Of a stretch of DNA of 64,000 nucleotides, positions 51,365-59,956 are shown in pieces. The notes beneath the pieces are model-generated. The model saw only the letters and a list, made by a program, of their open reading frames with translations, had not been told where the DNA came from and did not search any database. Origin of the DNA: Agarivorans sp050870875 (GTDB taxonomy: Bacteria; Pseudomonadota; Gammaproteobacteria; Enterobacterales; Celerinatantimonadaceae); NCBI RefSeq assembly GCF_050870875.2, contig NZ_CP194041.2, forward strand, positions 3,286,001-3,350,000, given 5' to 3'. The translations under genes and the position numbers were made by a program. Every line of letters begins with the position of its first letter. The first letter of the stretch is position 1.

Positions 51365-51457
51365 ATGTCTCGATTTCAACAAGTCGGCCTGAGTGATTTA
51401 TTCGCCTATCCGAATGACGAGCAAAGCCTTTATATTCCGCCTAAGCCTGTAAGTTGA
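51365..51457 (+). CDS. Possible 30-codon leader ORF before pduA
   Basis: ATG TCT CGA begins a frame of 30 codons ('MSRFQQVGLSDLFAYPNDEQ' onward) ending TGA at 51457. There is no ribosome site, but the start lies at about the predicted transcription start, so leaderless translation is conceivable. No family recognised; it may equally be chance. Confidence 0.2.
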   Translation: MSRFQQVGLSDLFAYPNDEQSLYIPPKPVS

Positions 51458-51600
51458 TGACAAATTTTTATTGTCGGCACCGCAGATTATTTCCATTCCA
51501 CACCTTCAAATGGACAATTTTTTTGCTTAAACAAAGGCTAGATTAATGCCGAGAGTTTTACTGTCTGTTCACACATAGCAAATATAAATAGAGGTTTATT

Positions 51601-51882
51601 ATGCAACAAGAAGCATTAGGAATGGTTGAAACCAAAGGGCTAACCGCCGCAATTGAAGCCGCTGACACCATGGTTAAATCAGCTAACGTCGATTTAGTCG
51701 GTTACGAAAAAATTGGCTCAGGCTTAGTCACTGTGATTGTTCGTGGCGATGTGGGTGCTGTGAAAGCTGCCGTTGACGCAGGCTCATCTGCAGCGGCCAA
51801 TGTTGGTGAAATCGTCGCCACTCATGTGATTCCTCGTCCCCATACTGACGTAGAAAAAATTCTACCAAAAGGACTTGAATAA
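51601..51882 (+). CDS. pduA: Microcompartment shell protein PduA
   Basis: 93 residues, one BMC domain forming hexamers of the shell facets. 'ALGMVETKGLTAAIEAADTM' starts the fold, the pore loop is 'YEKIGSGLVTVIVRGDVG' with Gly-Ser-Gly lining the pore as in Salmonella PduA, and 'AVKAAVDAGSSAA' is the last helix. It lets propanediol in and holds propionaldehyde. AGAGG precedes the ATG. The next gene overlaps the stop by one base (TAATG). Confidence 0.96.
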   Translation: MQQEALGMVETKGLTAAIEAADTMVKSANVDLVGYEKIGSGLVTVIVRGDVGAVKAAVDAGSSAAANVGEIVATHVIPRPHTDVEKILPKGLE

Positions 51883-52688
51883 TGAACAGCAACCTGGTCG
51901 ATACCGTCATGGCTCAGGTGATGGCGAAAGTAAATGATCAAACGGATGTAGCTCCTCCACAACCCAACCAGCAACGAGGCGAAAAAATGGTCGAGAAAAC
52001 CTGTGGTTTAACAGAATTTGTCGGTACGGCAATTGGCGACACCATTGGCTTAGTCATTGCGAATGTCGATAACGAAGTACTCGACGCGATGAAGCTAGAG
52101 AAACGTTATCGCTCTATCGGTATTTTAGGTGCCCGCACCGGTGCAGGCCCGCACATTATGGCTGCCGATGAAGCGGTAAAAAGTACCAACACTGAAGTCG
52201 TCAGCATTGAACTACCGCGCGATACCAAAGGTGGCGCAGGTCATGGTTCTTTAATCGTATTTGGCGGCGAAGATGTATCTGACGTAAGACGCGCAATCGA
52301 AGTCGCACTTAAAGAACTCGACCGCACCTTTGGCGATGTATATGCCAATGAGGCCGGTCATATTGAGTTGCAATACAGCGCTCGCGCCAGTTACGCCTTA
52401 GAAAAAGCTTTTGGAGCCCCACTCGGAAAAGCCTGCGGCATCATTGTTGGCGCCCCTGCGGCTGTTGGCGTATTGATGGCCGATACAGCGGTGAAATCAG
52501 CCAATGTTGAAACTGTCGCTTATAGCTCCCCAGCCAACGGAACCAGCTTTAGTAATGAAGCCATCTTAGTGGTTTCTGGTGACTCAGGCGCAGTTCGTCA
52601 AGCGGTGATTTCAGCTCGTGAAGTTGGCAAAACCCTACTTGCAACAATGGGTGACGAGCCAAGCAACGATCGTCCGTCTTACATCTAA
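51882..52688 (+). CDS. pduB: Microcompartment trimeric shell protein PduB
   Basis: 268 residues with two fused BMC domains (about 50-145 and 160-262), forming trimers. 'IGILGARTGAGPHIMAADEA' and 'GIIVGAPAAVGVLMADTAVK' are typical. The first ~37 residues ('MNSNLVDTVMAQVMAKVND') form the N-terminal extension that in Salmonella PduB links shell and cargo. An internal start for the shorter PduB' is visible at 51987. Overlaps the pduA stop. Confidence 0.95.
   Translation: MNSNLVDTVMAQVMAKVNDQTDVAPPQPNQQRGEKMVEKTCGLTEFVGTAIGDTIGLVIANVDNEVLDAMKLEKRYRSIGILGARTGAGPHIMAADEAVKSTNTEVVSIELPRDTKGGAGHGSLIVFGGEDVSDVRRAIEVALKELDRTFGDVYANEAGHIELQYSARASYALEKAFGAPLGKACGIIVGAPAAVGVLMADTAVKSANVETVAYSSPANGTSFSNEAILVVSGDSGAVRQAVISAREVGKTLLATMGDEPSNDRPSYI
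51976..51989 (+). promoter_or_regulatory. Internal ribosome site and start for PduB'
   Basis: GAGG (51976-51979) is followed 7 nt later by ATG (51987-51989), codon 36 of pduB. In Salmonella PduB' begins at Met38 of PduB from an internal site, so the two-protein arrangement is kept here. Confidence 0.65.
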
Positions 52689-52707
52689 GCCACGCAGAGG
52701 TTGTTCC

Positions 52708-54372
52708 ATGAAATCAAAACGATTTGAAGCATTAGCAAAACGCCCGGTCAACCAGGATGGTTTTGTGAAAGAGTGGATCGAAGAAGGGTTTATCGCAATG
52801 GATAGCCCGAATGATCCAAAACCATCGATTAAAATAGTCAATGGTGACGTGGTTGAGCTCGATGGCAAAACCAAAGCCGACTTCGATTTAATCGACCATT
52901 TTATCGCCCGCTACGGCATTAACTTGGCCAACGCTGAAAAAGTGATGGCAATGGATTCGGTGAAACTCGCCAATATGCTGTGCGATCCAAATGTGCCACG
53001 CAAAGAAATTGTGCCACTGACTACCGCGATGACACCCGCCAAGATTGTCCAGGTAATGTCACATATGAATGTAGTTGAGATGATGATGTCGATGCAGAAA
53101 ATGCGCGCCAGAAAATCACCTTCTCAACAAGCTCACGTCACCAACATCAAAGACAACCCAGTACAAATTGCTGCGGATGCTGCCGAAGGTGCATTACGTG
53201 GCTTTGATGAACAAGAAACCACCGTGGCGGTTGCCCGTTACGCGCCGTTTAACGCCATTGCCTTACTCGTCGGTTCACAAGTTGGCCGTCCAGGGGTATT
53301 GACTCAATGTTCATTGGAAGAAGCCACCGAATTGAAGCTCGGCATGTTAGGCCATACCTGTTACGCCGAAACTATTTCAGTTTATGGTACAGAACCGGTA
53401 TTTACTGACGGCGATGATACACCTTGGTCGAAGGGTTTTCTTGCCTCTTCTTATGCCTCTCGTGGCCTAAAAATGCGTTTTACCTCTGGCAGTGGCTCAG
53501 AAGTTCAAATGGGGTATGCCGAAGGCAAATCGATGCTATATCTGGAAGCGCGGTGTATCTACATCACCAAAGCAGCCGGGGTTCAAGGCTTACAAAATGG
53601 CTCTGTGAGCTGTATTGGAGTTCCTTCAGCGGTCCCTTCAGGTATTCGTGCGGTATTGGCCGAAAACTTAATTTGTTCAGCGCTAGATTTAGAGTGTGCG
53701 TCTAGTAATGACCAAACCTTTACCCACTCAGATATGCGCCGTACCGCTCGCTTATTGATGCAGTTTCTGCCTGGAACTGACTTTATTTCTTCTGGTTATT
53801 CAGCAACGCCAAACTACGACAACATGTTTGCCGGTTCTAACGAAGATGCCGAAGATTTCGATGATTACAACGTAATTCAACGCGACTTAAAAGTTGACGG
53901 CGGATTAAACCCAGTGCGTGAAGAAGATGTGGTGGCGACTCGTAACAAAGCTGCCCGCGCCTTACAAGCCATCTTCAAAGGCATGGGTCTACCAGCCATC
54001 ACCGATGAAGAAGTGACGGCAGCTACTTACGCTCACGGCTCTAAAGATATGCCAGAACGCAACATGGTTGAAGACATTAAAGCAGCACAAGAAATCATTG
54101 ATCAAAACCGGACGGGTTTAGAAGTAGTGCAAGCCTTGGCAAAAGGTGGTTTCGAAGATATCGCGCAAAATATGTTGGATATCCAAAAAGCTAAACTAAG
54201 CGGCGATTACTTGCATACCTCAGCCATCATCGTTGGCGACAACCAAGTCCTTTCTGCAGTCAATCATCTCAATGACTATGCCGGACCCGGTACCGGTTAT
54301 CAACTTGAAGGTGAGCGTTGGGAACTGTTGAAGAACATTCCAAATGCCTTAGACCCGAATGAGTTTAATTAA
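52708..54372 (+). CDS. pduC: B12-dependent propanediol dehydratase, large subunit
   Basis: 554 residues, identical in length to Salmonella PduC. Start ATG 52708 with AGAGG 8 nt upstream; the longer open frame from 52618 lies in pduB. 'MKSKRFEALAKRPVNQDGFV' starts the chain. The TIM-barrel that binds substrate, K+ and coenzyme B12 is present with 'LGMLGHTCYAETISVYGTEP' and 'SGSGSEVQMGYAEGKSMLYL'. It converts 1,2-propanediol to propionaldehyde together with PduD and PduE. Confidence 0.97.
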   Translation: MKSKRFEALAKRPVNQDGFVKEWIEEGFIAMDSPNDPKPSIKIVNGDVVELDGKTKADFDLIDHFIARYGINLANAEKVMAMDSVKLANMLCDPNVPRKEIVPLTTAMTPAKIVQVMSHMNVVEMMMSMQKMRARKSPSQQAHVTNIKDNPVQIAADAAEGALRGFDEQETTVAVARYAPFNAIALLVGSQVGRPGVLTQCSLEEATELKLGMLGHTCYAETISVYGTEPVFTDGDDTPWSKGFLASSYASRGLKMRFTSGSGSEVQMGYAEGKSMLYLEARCIYITKAAGVQGLQNGSVSCIGVPSAVPSGIRAVLAENLICSALDLECASSNDQTFTHSDMRRTARLLMQFLPGTDFISSGYSATPNYDNMFAGSNEDAEDFDDYNVIQRDLKVDGGLNPVREEDVVATRNKAARALQAIFKGMGLPAITDEEVTAATYAHGSKDMPERNMVEDIKAAQEIIDQNRTGLEVVQALAKGGFEDIAQNMLDIQKAKLSGDYLHTSAIIVGDNQVLSAVNHLNDYAGPGTGYQLEGERWELLKNIPNALDPNEFN

Positions 54373-54383
54373 GGAAGCTGACT

Positions 54384-55037
54384 ATGGAAATCAATGAAAA
54401 ACTATTGCGTCAGATTATTGAAGACGTAATCGGCAACATGCAAACGCAGCCGCAAGCGGTGTCGTTTGATAGCACGCCGAATCAGCGTGCAAGCTCAGGC
54501 TTTTTACAAGACATGGGCGAAGCAAAAATCAGTACCAAACGTGATGAAGTTGTCATTGCGGTTGGTCCAGCCTTTGGCTTATCACAAACCGAAAGCATTG
54601 TTGGCGTGCCGCACCAAGCGATTTTACGCGAAATGATTGCAGGTATTGAAGAAGAAGGTCTCAGTGCGCGCGTGGTACGTTGCTTTAAATCATCGGATGT
54701 GGCCTTTGTTGCCGTGGAAGGTGAAGAGTTATGTGGTTCTGGTATTTGCGTGGGGATCCAATCTAAGGGCACCACCGTGATTCACCAAAAAGGCTTGCCA
54801 CCACTTTCTAACTTAGAGCTATTTCCACAGGCACCTTTGCTCACCCAGGAAACCTATCGCCACATAGGTAAAAACGCCGCCAAATATGCAAAAGGTGAAA
54901 CACCACAACCGGTGCCTACCATGAACGATCAGATGGCGCGACCTAAGTATCAAGCCAAATCTGCGGTCTTACATATCAAAGAAACCAAACATGTGGTGAC
55001 TGGTAAAAAAGCCGTCGAACTGAAAGTTGCCGTTTAA
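54384..55037 (+). CDS. pduD: Propanediol dehydratase, medium subunit
   Basis: 217 residues. The N-terminal amphipathic helix 'MEINEKLLRQIIEDVIGNM' is the encapsulation peptide that carries the enzyme into the microcompartment. The rest binds coenzyme B12 with PduC ('VAIAVGPAFGLSQTESIVGV'-like 'EVVIAVGPAFGLSQTESIVG', 'GIEEEGLSARVVRCFKSSDV'). AAGGAAGCTG upstream supports the start. Confidence 0.96.
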   Translation: MEINEKLLRQIIEDVIGNMQTQPQAVSFDSTPNQRASSGFLQDMGEAKISTKRDEVVIAVGPAFGLSQTESIVGVPHQAILREMIAGIEEEGLSARVVRCFKSSDVAFVAVEGEELCGSGICVGIQSKGTTVIHQKGLPPLSNLELFPQAPLLTQETYRHIGKNAAKYAKGETPQPVPTMNDQMARPKYQAKSAVLHIKETKHVVTGKKAVELKVAV

Positions 55038-55050
55038 TAAGGATGATGAA

Positions 55051-55569
55051 ATGAATTCAGAAGCGATTGAATCAATGGTTCGAGACGTGCTGGAAAAAAT
55101 GACCAACCAGCAAGCCTCGATACCGAGTGCCAGTGCAACACCGAAGAGTTCCGGCGGTGTCACAGTGGATGATTACCCTTTAGTCACCAAACATCCTGAC
55201 TGGATCAAAACCCCAACTGGTAAAACCGCCGAAGACATCACGCTTGCCAACGTGTTAAACGGCTCGGTAACCAATCAGGACATGCGGATCACCCCTGAAA
55301 TTTTAAGAATTCAGGCTGAGGTCGCAAGAGATGCTGGGCGTGATCGACTCGCGCTCAACTTCGAGCGTGCCGCTGAACTCACCGCGGTACCCGATGACAA
55401 GGTATTAGATATTTACAATGCCCTGCGTCCTTACCGCTCAAGCAAGCAAGAGCTAATGGACATTGCTCAAGAGTTAGAGAGCAAGTACCAAGCAAAAATC
55501 TGTGCCGATTTTGTTAGAGAAGCAGCAGAACTCTACGTACCGAGAAAGAAACTGAAAGGCGACAACTAA
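55051..55569 (+). CDS. pduE: Propanediol dehydratase, small subunit
   Basis: 172 residues from ATG 55051, preferred over the frame from 55027 (AAGGA precedes 55051 by 9 nt). An N-terminal helix 'MNSEAIESMVRDVLEKM' resembles the PduD encapsulation peptide. The conserved core includes 'DYPLVTKHPDWIKTPTGK', 'DITLANVLNGSVTNQDMRIT' and 'IYNALRPYRSSKQELM'. Completes the dehydratase hexamer. A 47-bp gap before pduG. Confidence 0.96.
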   Translation: MNSEAIESMVRDVLEKMTNQQASIPSASATPKSSGGVTVDDYPLVTKHPDWIKTPTGKTAEDITLANVLNGSVTNQDMRITPEILRIQAEVARDAGRDRLALNFERAAELTAVPDDKVLDIYNALRPYRSSKQELMDIAQELESKYQAKICADFVREAAELYVPRKKLKGDN

Positions 55570-55616
55570 TTTCTTTTTCATTCGACAGATTATTTGAAAA
55601 TAAAAACGGAAAGATT

Positions 55617-57455
55617 ATGAGCTACATTGTTGGTGTTGATATTGGCAACTCATCCACAGAAGTCACTTTAGCAAAACAAAGTGAGGGTAATGAGGTGCAG
55701 TTCATCTGTGCTTCGATTACCGAAACGACTGGGATCAAAGGCACTAAACAAAACCTCATGGGGATTTATAAAGCGCTAAATCAATTAGTCGCCAAAGCTG
55801 GGATCGCCCTCGAGGATCTTAATCTTATCCGTATTAACGAAGCCACGCCGGTGATCGGTGATGTTGCCATGGAGATGATTACCGAAACCATCATCACCGA
55901 GTCAACCATGATCGGCCACAACCCTAAAACGCCTGGCGGTTTAGGGGTTGGCGTAGGCATCACGATTACCTTTGATGAATTATTAAAGCGCGACAGTTCA
56001 GAACCTTATCTGCTGGTAGTGCCAAAAAATATCGACTTTGCCGATGCCGCCCAGATGATCAATGCCGCCAGTCAAGCGGGTTACCAGATTGTCGGTGCAA
56101 TTCTACAAAATGACGATGGCGTGTTGGTCAATAACCGCCTCGACAAAGTGATTCCAATCGTTGACGAGGTCAGCTTCATTGAGAAAATCCCGATGGGGAT
56201 GCGCGCCGCAATTGAAGTTGCCCAGCAAGGCCAAGTGATTAAAACTCTGGCCAATCCTTATGGAATTGCCACCCTATTTTCACTCAGTGCCGAAGAGACC
56301 AAAAGCGTGGTGCCGGTAGCGCGCGCCTTAATTGGTACGCGTTCGGCGGTGGTGGTTAAAACGCCCAAAGGCGATGTGAAAGCGCGGACCATTCCCGCTG
56401 GACAACTTTCCTTATTTAGTCGCGGTCGTAGTCTCAATATTGATATTACCCAAGGTAGCGAAGCGATCATGGACGCTGTTACCTCATTTGAACACTTAGA
56501 TAATGCTTCCGGTGAAGCTGGCACCAACATTGGTGGCATGTTAGAGAATGTTCGCCAAACCATGGCCGAACTCACCAATAAACCCAGCAACGAAGTATTT
56601 ATTCAAGACTTACTGGCGGTTGATACCTTTGTCCCCATGAATGTACAAGGCGGTCTGGCTGGTGAATTTTCCTTAGAGCATGCCGTGGGTATCGCCTCCA
56701 TGGTGAAATCAGATCATCTACAGATGGCCCGCATCGCTGAAGAGATCCATCACACCCTAAACATCGAGGTACAAATTGGAGGGGCCGAAGCCGAAGCAGC
56801 TATTTTAGGTGCACTCACTACCCCTGGTACCGATAAACCGATGGCGATCCTCGACTTAGGCGCGGGTTCTACCGATGCCTCCATCATAAATGGCAAAGGC
56901 GACATCATTGCCATCCACTTAGCGGGTGCTGGTGAAATGGTCACCATGATCATTGCCGCTGAATTGGATTTACAAGACCGCTACTTAGCCGAAGACATCA
57001 AACGTTATCCGCTCGCGAAAGTCGAAAGCCTATTCCATATTCGTCACGAAGATGGCTCAGTTCAATTCTTCGATAAAGCGCTGCCTTCGGAAGTTTTTGC
57101 CCGAGTGGTGGTGGTCAAAGAAGACAACTTTATCCCGCTTGATGGTGAACTCACCTTAGAAAAAGTGAAGGCCATCCGGCAAAGCGCTAAATCTCGGGTT
57201 TTTGTCACTAATTCTCTGCGCGCTCTCAAGTCCGTGAGCCCTACGGGCAACATTCGCGATATACCTTTCGTGGTTTTGGTCGGCGGCTCTTCACTCGACT
57301 TCGAAGTGCCACAATTGGTGACCGACGCCCTTGCCCATTACCAACTGGTTGCAGGCCAAGGCAATGTTCGTGGCTGTGAAGGGCCACGCAACGCGGTTGC
57401 CACGGGTTTAATTTTGTCTTTAGCTAAAAGAGACCCCACCAATGACATTGAATAA
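55617..57455 (+). CDS. pduG: Diol dehydratase reactivase, large subunit
   Basis: 612 residues. N-terminal 'IVGVDIGNSSTEVTLAKQ' and 'AILDLGAGSTDASIINGKGD' (about 401-420) are actin/Hsp70-type ATPase motifs. It removes damaged cobalamin from the dehydratase at the cost of ATP, working with PduH. Length matches the family (about 610). Its end overlaps pduH by 14 nt. Confidence 0.96.
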   Translation: MSYIVGVDIGNSSTEVTLAKQSEGNEVQFICASITETTGIKGTKQNLMGIYKALNQLVAKAGIALEDLNLIRINEATPVIGDVAMEMITETIITESTMIGHNPKTPGGLGVGVGITITFDELLKRDSSEPYLLVVPKNIDFADAAQMINAASQAGYQIVGAILQNDDGVLVNNRLDKVIPIVDEVSFIEKIPMGMRAAIEVAQQGQVIKTLANPYGIATLFSLSAEETKSVVPVARALIGTRSAVVVKTPKGDVKARTIPAGQLSLFSRGRSLNIDITQGSEAIMDAVTSFEHLDNASGEAGTNIGGMLENVRQTMAELTNKPSNEVFIQDLLAVDTFVPMNVQGGLAGEFSLEHAVGIASMVKSDHLQMARIAEEIHHTLNIEVQIGGAEAEAAILGALTTPGTDKPMAILDLGAGSTDASIINGKGDIIAIHLAGAGEMVTMIIAAELDLQDRYLAEDIKRYPLAKVESLFHIRHEDGSVQFFDKALPSEVFARVVVVKEDNFIPLDGELTLEKVKAIRQSAKSRVFVTNSLRALKSVSPTGNIRDIPFVVLVGGSSLDFEVPQLVTDALAHYQLVAGQGNVRGCEGPRNAVATGLILSLAKRDPTNDIE

Positions 57456-57810
57456 CAAGCCCAGCATCTTGATATGTAGTTCGGAAATTGACTTTCCAGA
57501 AACATGGCAACAAGTACTTTTAGGGATTGAAGAAGAAGGGATCCCCTACCAAATTCGCCAAGATGATGAACCGCAAATAAACCATCGAGCCTATCGTGCT
57601 GCACAAGCATCAGCGCTGGCGGTGGGCATTGCCTGCTCATCACAGGAATTGATCGTACATCATCGTAACTTACCCGAACAGCAACCTTTGTTTCGAGCGC
57701 AATTAACGCCCACACCGCCACCAAGTCAACTCAGAGATTTGGGGAGCAATGCGGCACGCTTAGTCAAAGGTATTCCGTTTAAGAACACGCTTTACCAGCA
57801 AGGAGAATAA
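57442..57810 (+). CDS. pduH: Diol dehydratase reactivase, small subunit
   Basis: 122 residues. 'LGIEEEGIPYQIRQDDEP' and 'ACSSQELIVHHRNLPEQQPL' are PduH/DdrB signatures; the small subunit resembles the dehydratase beta subunit and swaps with it during reactivation. In Salmonella pduJ follows pduH; here pduK-like follows after 3 nt. Confidence 0.93.
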   Translation: MTLNNKPSILICSSEIDFPETWQQVLLGIEEEGIPYQIRQDDEPQINHRAYRAAQASALAVGIACSSQELIVHHRNLPEQQPLFRAQLTPTPPPSQLRDLGSNAARLVKGIPFKNTLYQQGE

Positions 57811-57813
57811 CAG

Positions 57814-58512
57814 GTGAAAGTCTCTCTCGGTTTATTAGAAGTGAAAGGATTAGCGCTCGCCATCAATACCGCCGATGCCATGGCCAAATCGGCAGCTATT
57901 CGCATCGCTGATGTAGAAAGCAGCAAGGGCTCTGGCTGGACATTGATCAAAATTACCGGTGATGTTGCAGCAGTACAAGCAGCCATTAGCACTGGCGCAG
58001 CCCTCGCTGAAAAATGTGGTGGTTTAGTCTCGAAAAAAGTTTTGTCTCGCCCAGACGTGAAGCTGCTGGCGATGACATTACCCACTCCCGCTAAGCCAAA
58101 AGCCGCGCCAGCTGCCAATAAAGTGAAAGCGAGTCGTGTGACCAAAGCCGCAAGCCCTACCGCTGCAATCATTGACCAGCCAGAACCAACAGTGGAACCA
58201 ACCGCTGTCGTCACAGAATTGCCGGAGCAACATGCGGAGCCGGTCACTGCAAGCACAGAGCTGCCTGAGCAAACAACGGAGCCAGTCACTGCAAGCACAG
58301 AGCCGCTTGAGCCAACAGCAGAGCCAGCCGCTACAAACACTGAACAGCCTGAACAAGCGCCAGAATTAGCAGCAACGGAACTCGATACCGAACAAAATCA
58401 ACAAGCCGAGTCGGCACAAGTCGCCAGCTGTAACTTATGTCACGACATCGCTTGTCCAAGAAAAAAAGGCGAGCCAAGACGAGACTGTATTAATGGAGGA
58501 AAAGTGAAATGA
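57814..58512 (+). CDS. pduK: PduK-like shell protein with repeat linker and Cys tail
   Basis: 232 residues, GTG start preceded by AAGGAG. Residues 1-90 are a BMC domain ('SLGLLEVKGLALAINTADAM', 'AVQAAISTGAALAEKCGG'). A ~110-residue Pro/Glu/Thr-rich linker holds three to four copies of a 14-residue unit like 'ELPEQTTEPVTAST'. The last ~30 residues carry 'CNLCHDIACPRKKGEPRRDC', a four-Cys motif as in PduK proteins that may bind an Fe-S cluster. Because pduJ is absent, this may be the third hexamer-forming shell protein. The linker is much longer than in Salmonella PduK. Confidence 0.85.
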   Translation: MKVSLGLLEVKGLALAINTADAMAKSAAIRIADVESSKGSGWTLIKITGDVAAVQAAISTGAALAEKCGGLVSKKVLSRPDVKLLAMTLPTPAKPKAAPAANKVKASRVTKAASPTAAIIDQPEPTVEPTAVVTELPEQHAEPVTASTELPEQTTEPVTASTEPLEPTAEPAATNTEQPEQAPELAATELDTEQNQQAESAQVASCNLCHDIACPRKKGEPRRDCINGGKVK

Positions 58513-59138
58513 TTGACGAAATACTCGTCAGAAAAACCATTGAAAATGTGATGCTTGAAATGCGCAATCGGCCAATTCCGGTCGGTATTTCTAACCGTCA
58601 TATTCATCTTGCAGCAGCCGATTTTCAACAACTATTTCCTGGCCGTGATTTAACGGTCAAAAAGATGTTACTGCAACCCGGTCAGTATGCCGCCGAAGAA
58701 ATCGTCACCCTTTGCGGTCCTAAAGGCTGCATTGAAAGGGTACGAGTACTCGGCCCATTGCGCAGTAAAACTCAAGTGGAATTATCGGCCACCGATGCCC
58801 GTAGCATTGGGGTAAAAGCGCCCTTGCGTTTATCTGGGCAGCTCAAAGACACGCCTGGCGTCAAACTGGTCAGTGAATTCGGCGAAGTAATGCTGGAACA
58901 AGGTGTCATTGTGGCCCTACGCCACATCCATATGTCGCCAGTCGATGCCCTGCTCTATCAAGTAGAAGACGGCGATTCTGTGAAAATTGCCATTGAAGGC
59001 ACCCAGCGCAAAGCCATCTTTGATGATGTAGCCATTCGCGTTTCTCCCGATATGAAGCTTGAAATGCATATCGATACCGATGAGGCCAATGCCGCCGATG
59101 TTGGCAGTGGTTCCGCCTTCGCGATTTTGCTCAAGTAA
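58509..59138 (+). CDS. pduL: Phosphate propanoyltransferase PduL
   Basis: 209 residues. The N-terminal helix 'MIDEILVRKTIENVMLEM' acts as encapsulation peptide. Two Zn2+-binding His motifs are present, 'VGISNRHIHLAAADF' (about 25-39) and 'VIVALRHIHMSPVDALLY' (about 136-153). It converts propionyl-CoA and phosphate to propionyl phosphate. Overlaps pduK by ATGA. Confidence 0.95.
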   Translation: MIDEILVRKTIENVMLEMRNRPIPVGISNRHIHLAAADFQQLFPGRDLTVKKMLLQPGQYAAEEIVTLCGPKGCIERVRVLGPLRSKTQVELSATDARSIGVKAPLRLSGQLKDTPGVKLVSEFGEVMLEQGVIVALRHIHMSPVDALLYQVEDGDSVKIAIEGTQRKAIFDDVAIRVSPDMKLEMHIDTDEANAADVGSGSAFAILLK

Positions 59139-59140
59139 GC

Positions 59141-59659
59141 ATGGAGTCTAGTGTGAGTACTCAAGCCTTAAACATAAGCTACTTGGTCGATGCCGTGCTG
59201 CAACAACTTCAGCAAAGGGAAGGCTCAATCTATCAAGTCGACCTCGATATCTTAGCCAAGGGCCTATCGGCGTCTACTTATGCTTGTCACAGCCATTTAG
59301 CCTTGTGCTTAGCCGATTTACAGTTTTTGCAACAACTGGCATCCGCGGGCAAACGCCAAGTGACGCCAGCAGCCGTGATGACTCTGTTAGATGCCTTTGC
59401 CTATGGCATCAAACTCAACATTAGCGTGCATCAACAGCTGCTCCCAGCACTGCCGATCCAAGGCTTAAGTGTATTGCCAGTTGCGCTGAGTGATCAGCAC
59501 GGCGCAACCATTCATCTAGACACTCGGGCACTAATTAGTTACCAGCATGTCGCGCAACTCAACGGAAAATGGCTGGTCACGCCCAAGCTGAGTTTAGTCA
59601 CGCAGTTAGCCAAGGACTACTTGGTTCAACGTCATATTCAACTGATTAAAACGGAGTAA
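59141..59659 (+). CDS. pduM: Microcompartment structural protein PduM
   Basis: 172 residues. It sits between pduL and pduN, the pduM position, and 'ISYLVDAVLQQLQQREGSIY' plus 'TYACHSHLALCLADLQFLQQ' fit the PduM family, needed for correct microcompartment assembly in Salmonella. Its molecular function is unknown. Begins 2 nt after pduL. Assignment rests on context plus limited family similarity. Confidence 0.8.
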   Translation: MESSVSTQALNISYLVDAVLQQLQQREGSIYQVDLDILAKGLSASTYACHSHLALCLADLQFLQQLASAGKRQVTPAAVMTLLDAFAYGIKLNISVHQQLLPALPIQGLSVLPVALSDQHGATIHLDTRALISYQHVAQLNGKWLVTPKLSLVTQLAKDYLVQRHIQLIKTE

Positions 59660-59662
59660 ATC

Positions 59663-59950
59663 ATGCAATTAGCAAAAGTCGTCGGTTCCGTTGTTTCGAC
59701 TCAAAAATCACCGTCTTTAGTGGGTAAGAAGTTGCTAATCGTACGCCGAGTGAATGGTGACCAACAACAGCGAGCGAATCCCGAATGGTCAGATGAAATC
59801 GCCGTGGATTGTGTTGGTGCAGGCGAAGGTGAATTGGTATTTGTCACCCGCAGTTCATCCGCCAGAATGATTGTGGATGGTGCCAACGAAGCGGTTGATT
59901 TAGCCGTTTGCGGCATCGTCGACTCCCTCAGTTATCAACAAGGAGCCTAG
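59663..59950 (+). CDS. pduN: Microcompartment vertex protein PduN
   Basis: 95 residues, EutN/CcmL-type pentamer that caps shell vertices. 'QLAKVVGSVVSTQKSPSLVG' starts the beta barrel and 'CVGAGEGELVFVTRSSSARM' is the conserved pore-side segment. 3-nt gap after pduM. Confidence 0.93.
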   Translation: MQLAKVVGSVVSTQKSPSLVGKKLLIVRRVNGDQQQRANPEWSDEIAVDCVGAGEGELVFVTRSSSARMIVDGANEAVDLAVCGIVDSLSYQQGA

Positions 59951-59956
59951 CCTGCG

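Noticed and set aside
52618..52707. Longer N-terminus for PduC
   Set aside because: It overlaps pduB in another frame, and the ATG at 52708 with AGAGG gives exactly the family length.
57792..58356. Minus-strand Cys/Trp- and Ser/Val-rich ORFs opposite pduK
   Set aside because: They arise from the repetitive linker codons of pduK read in reverse.
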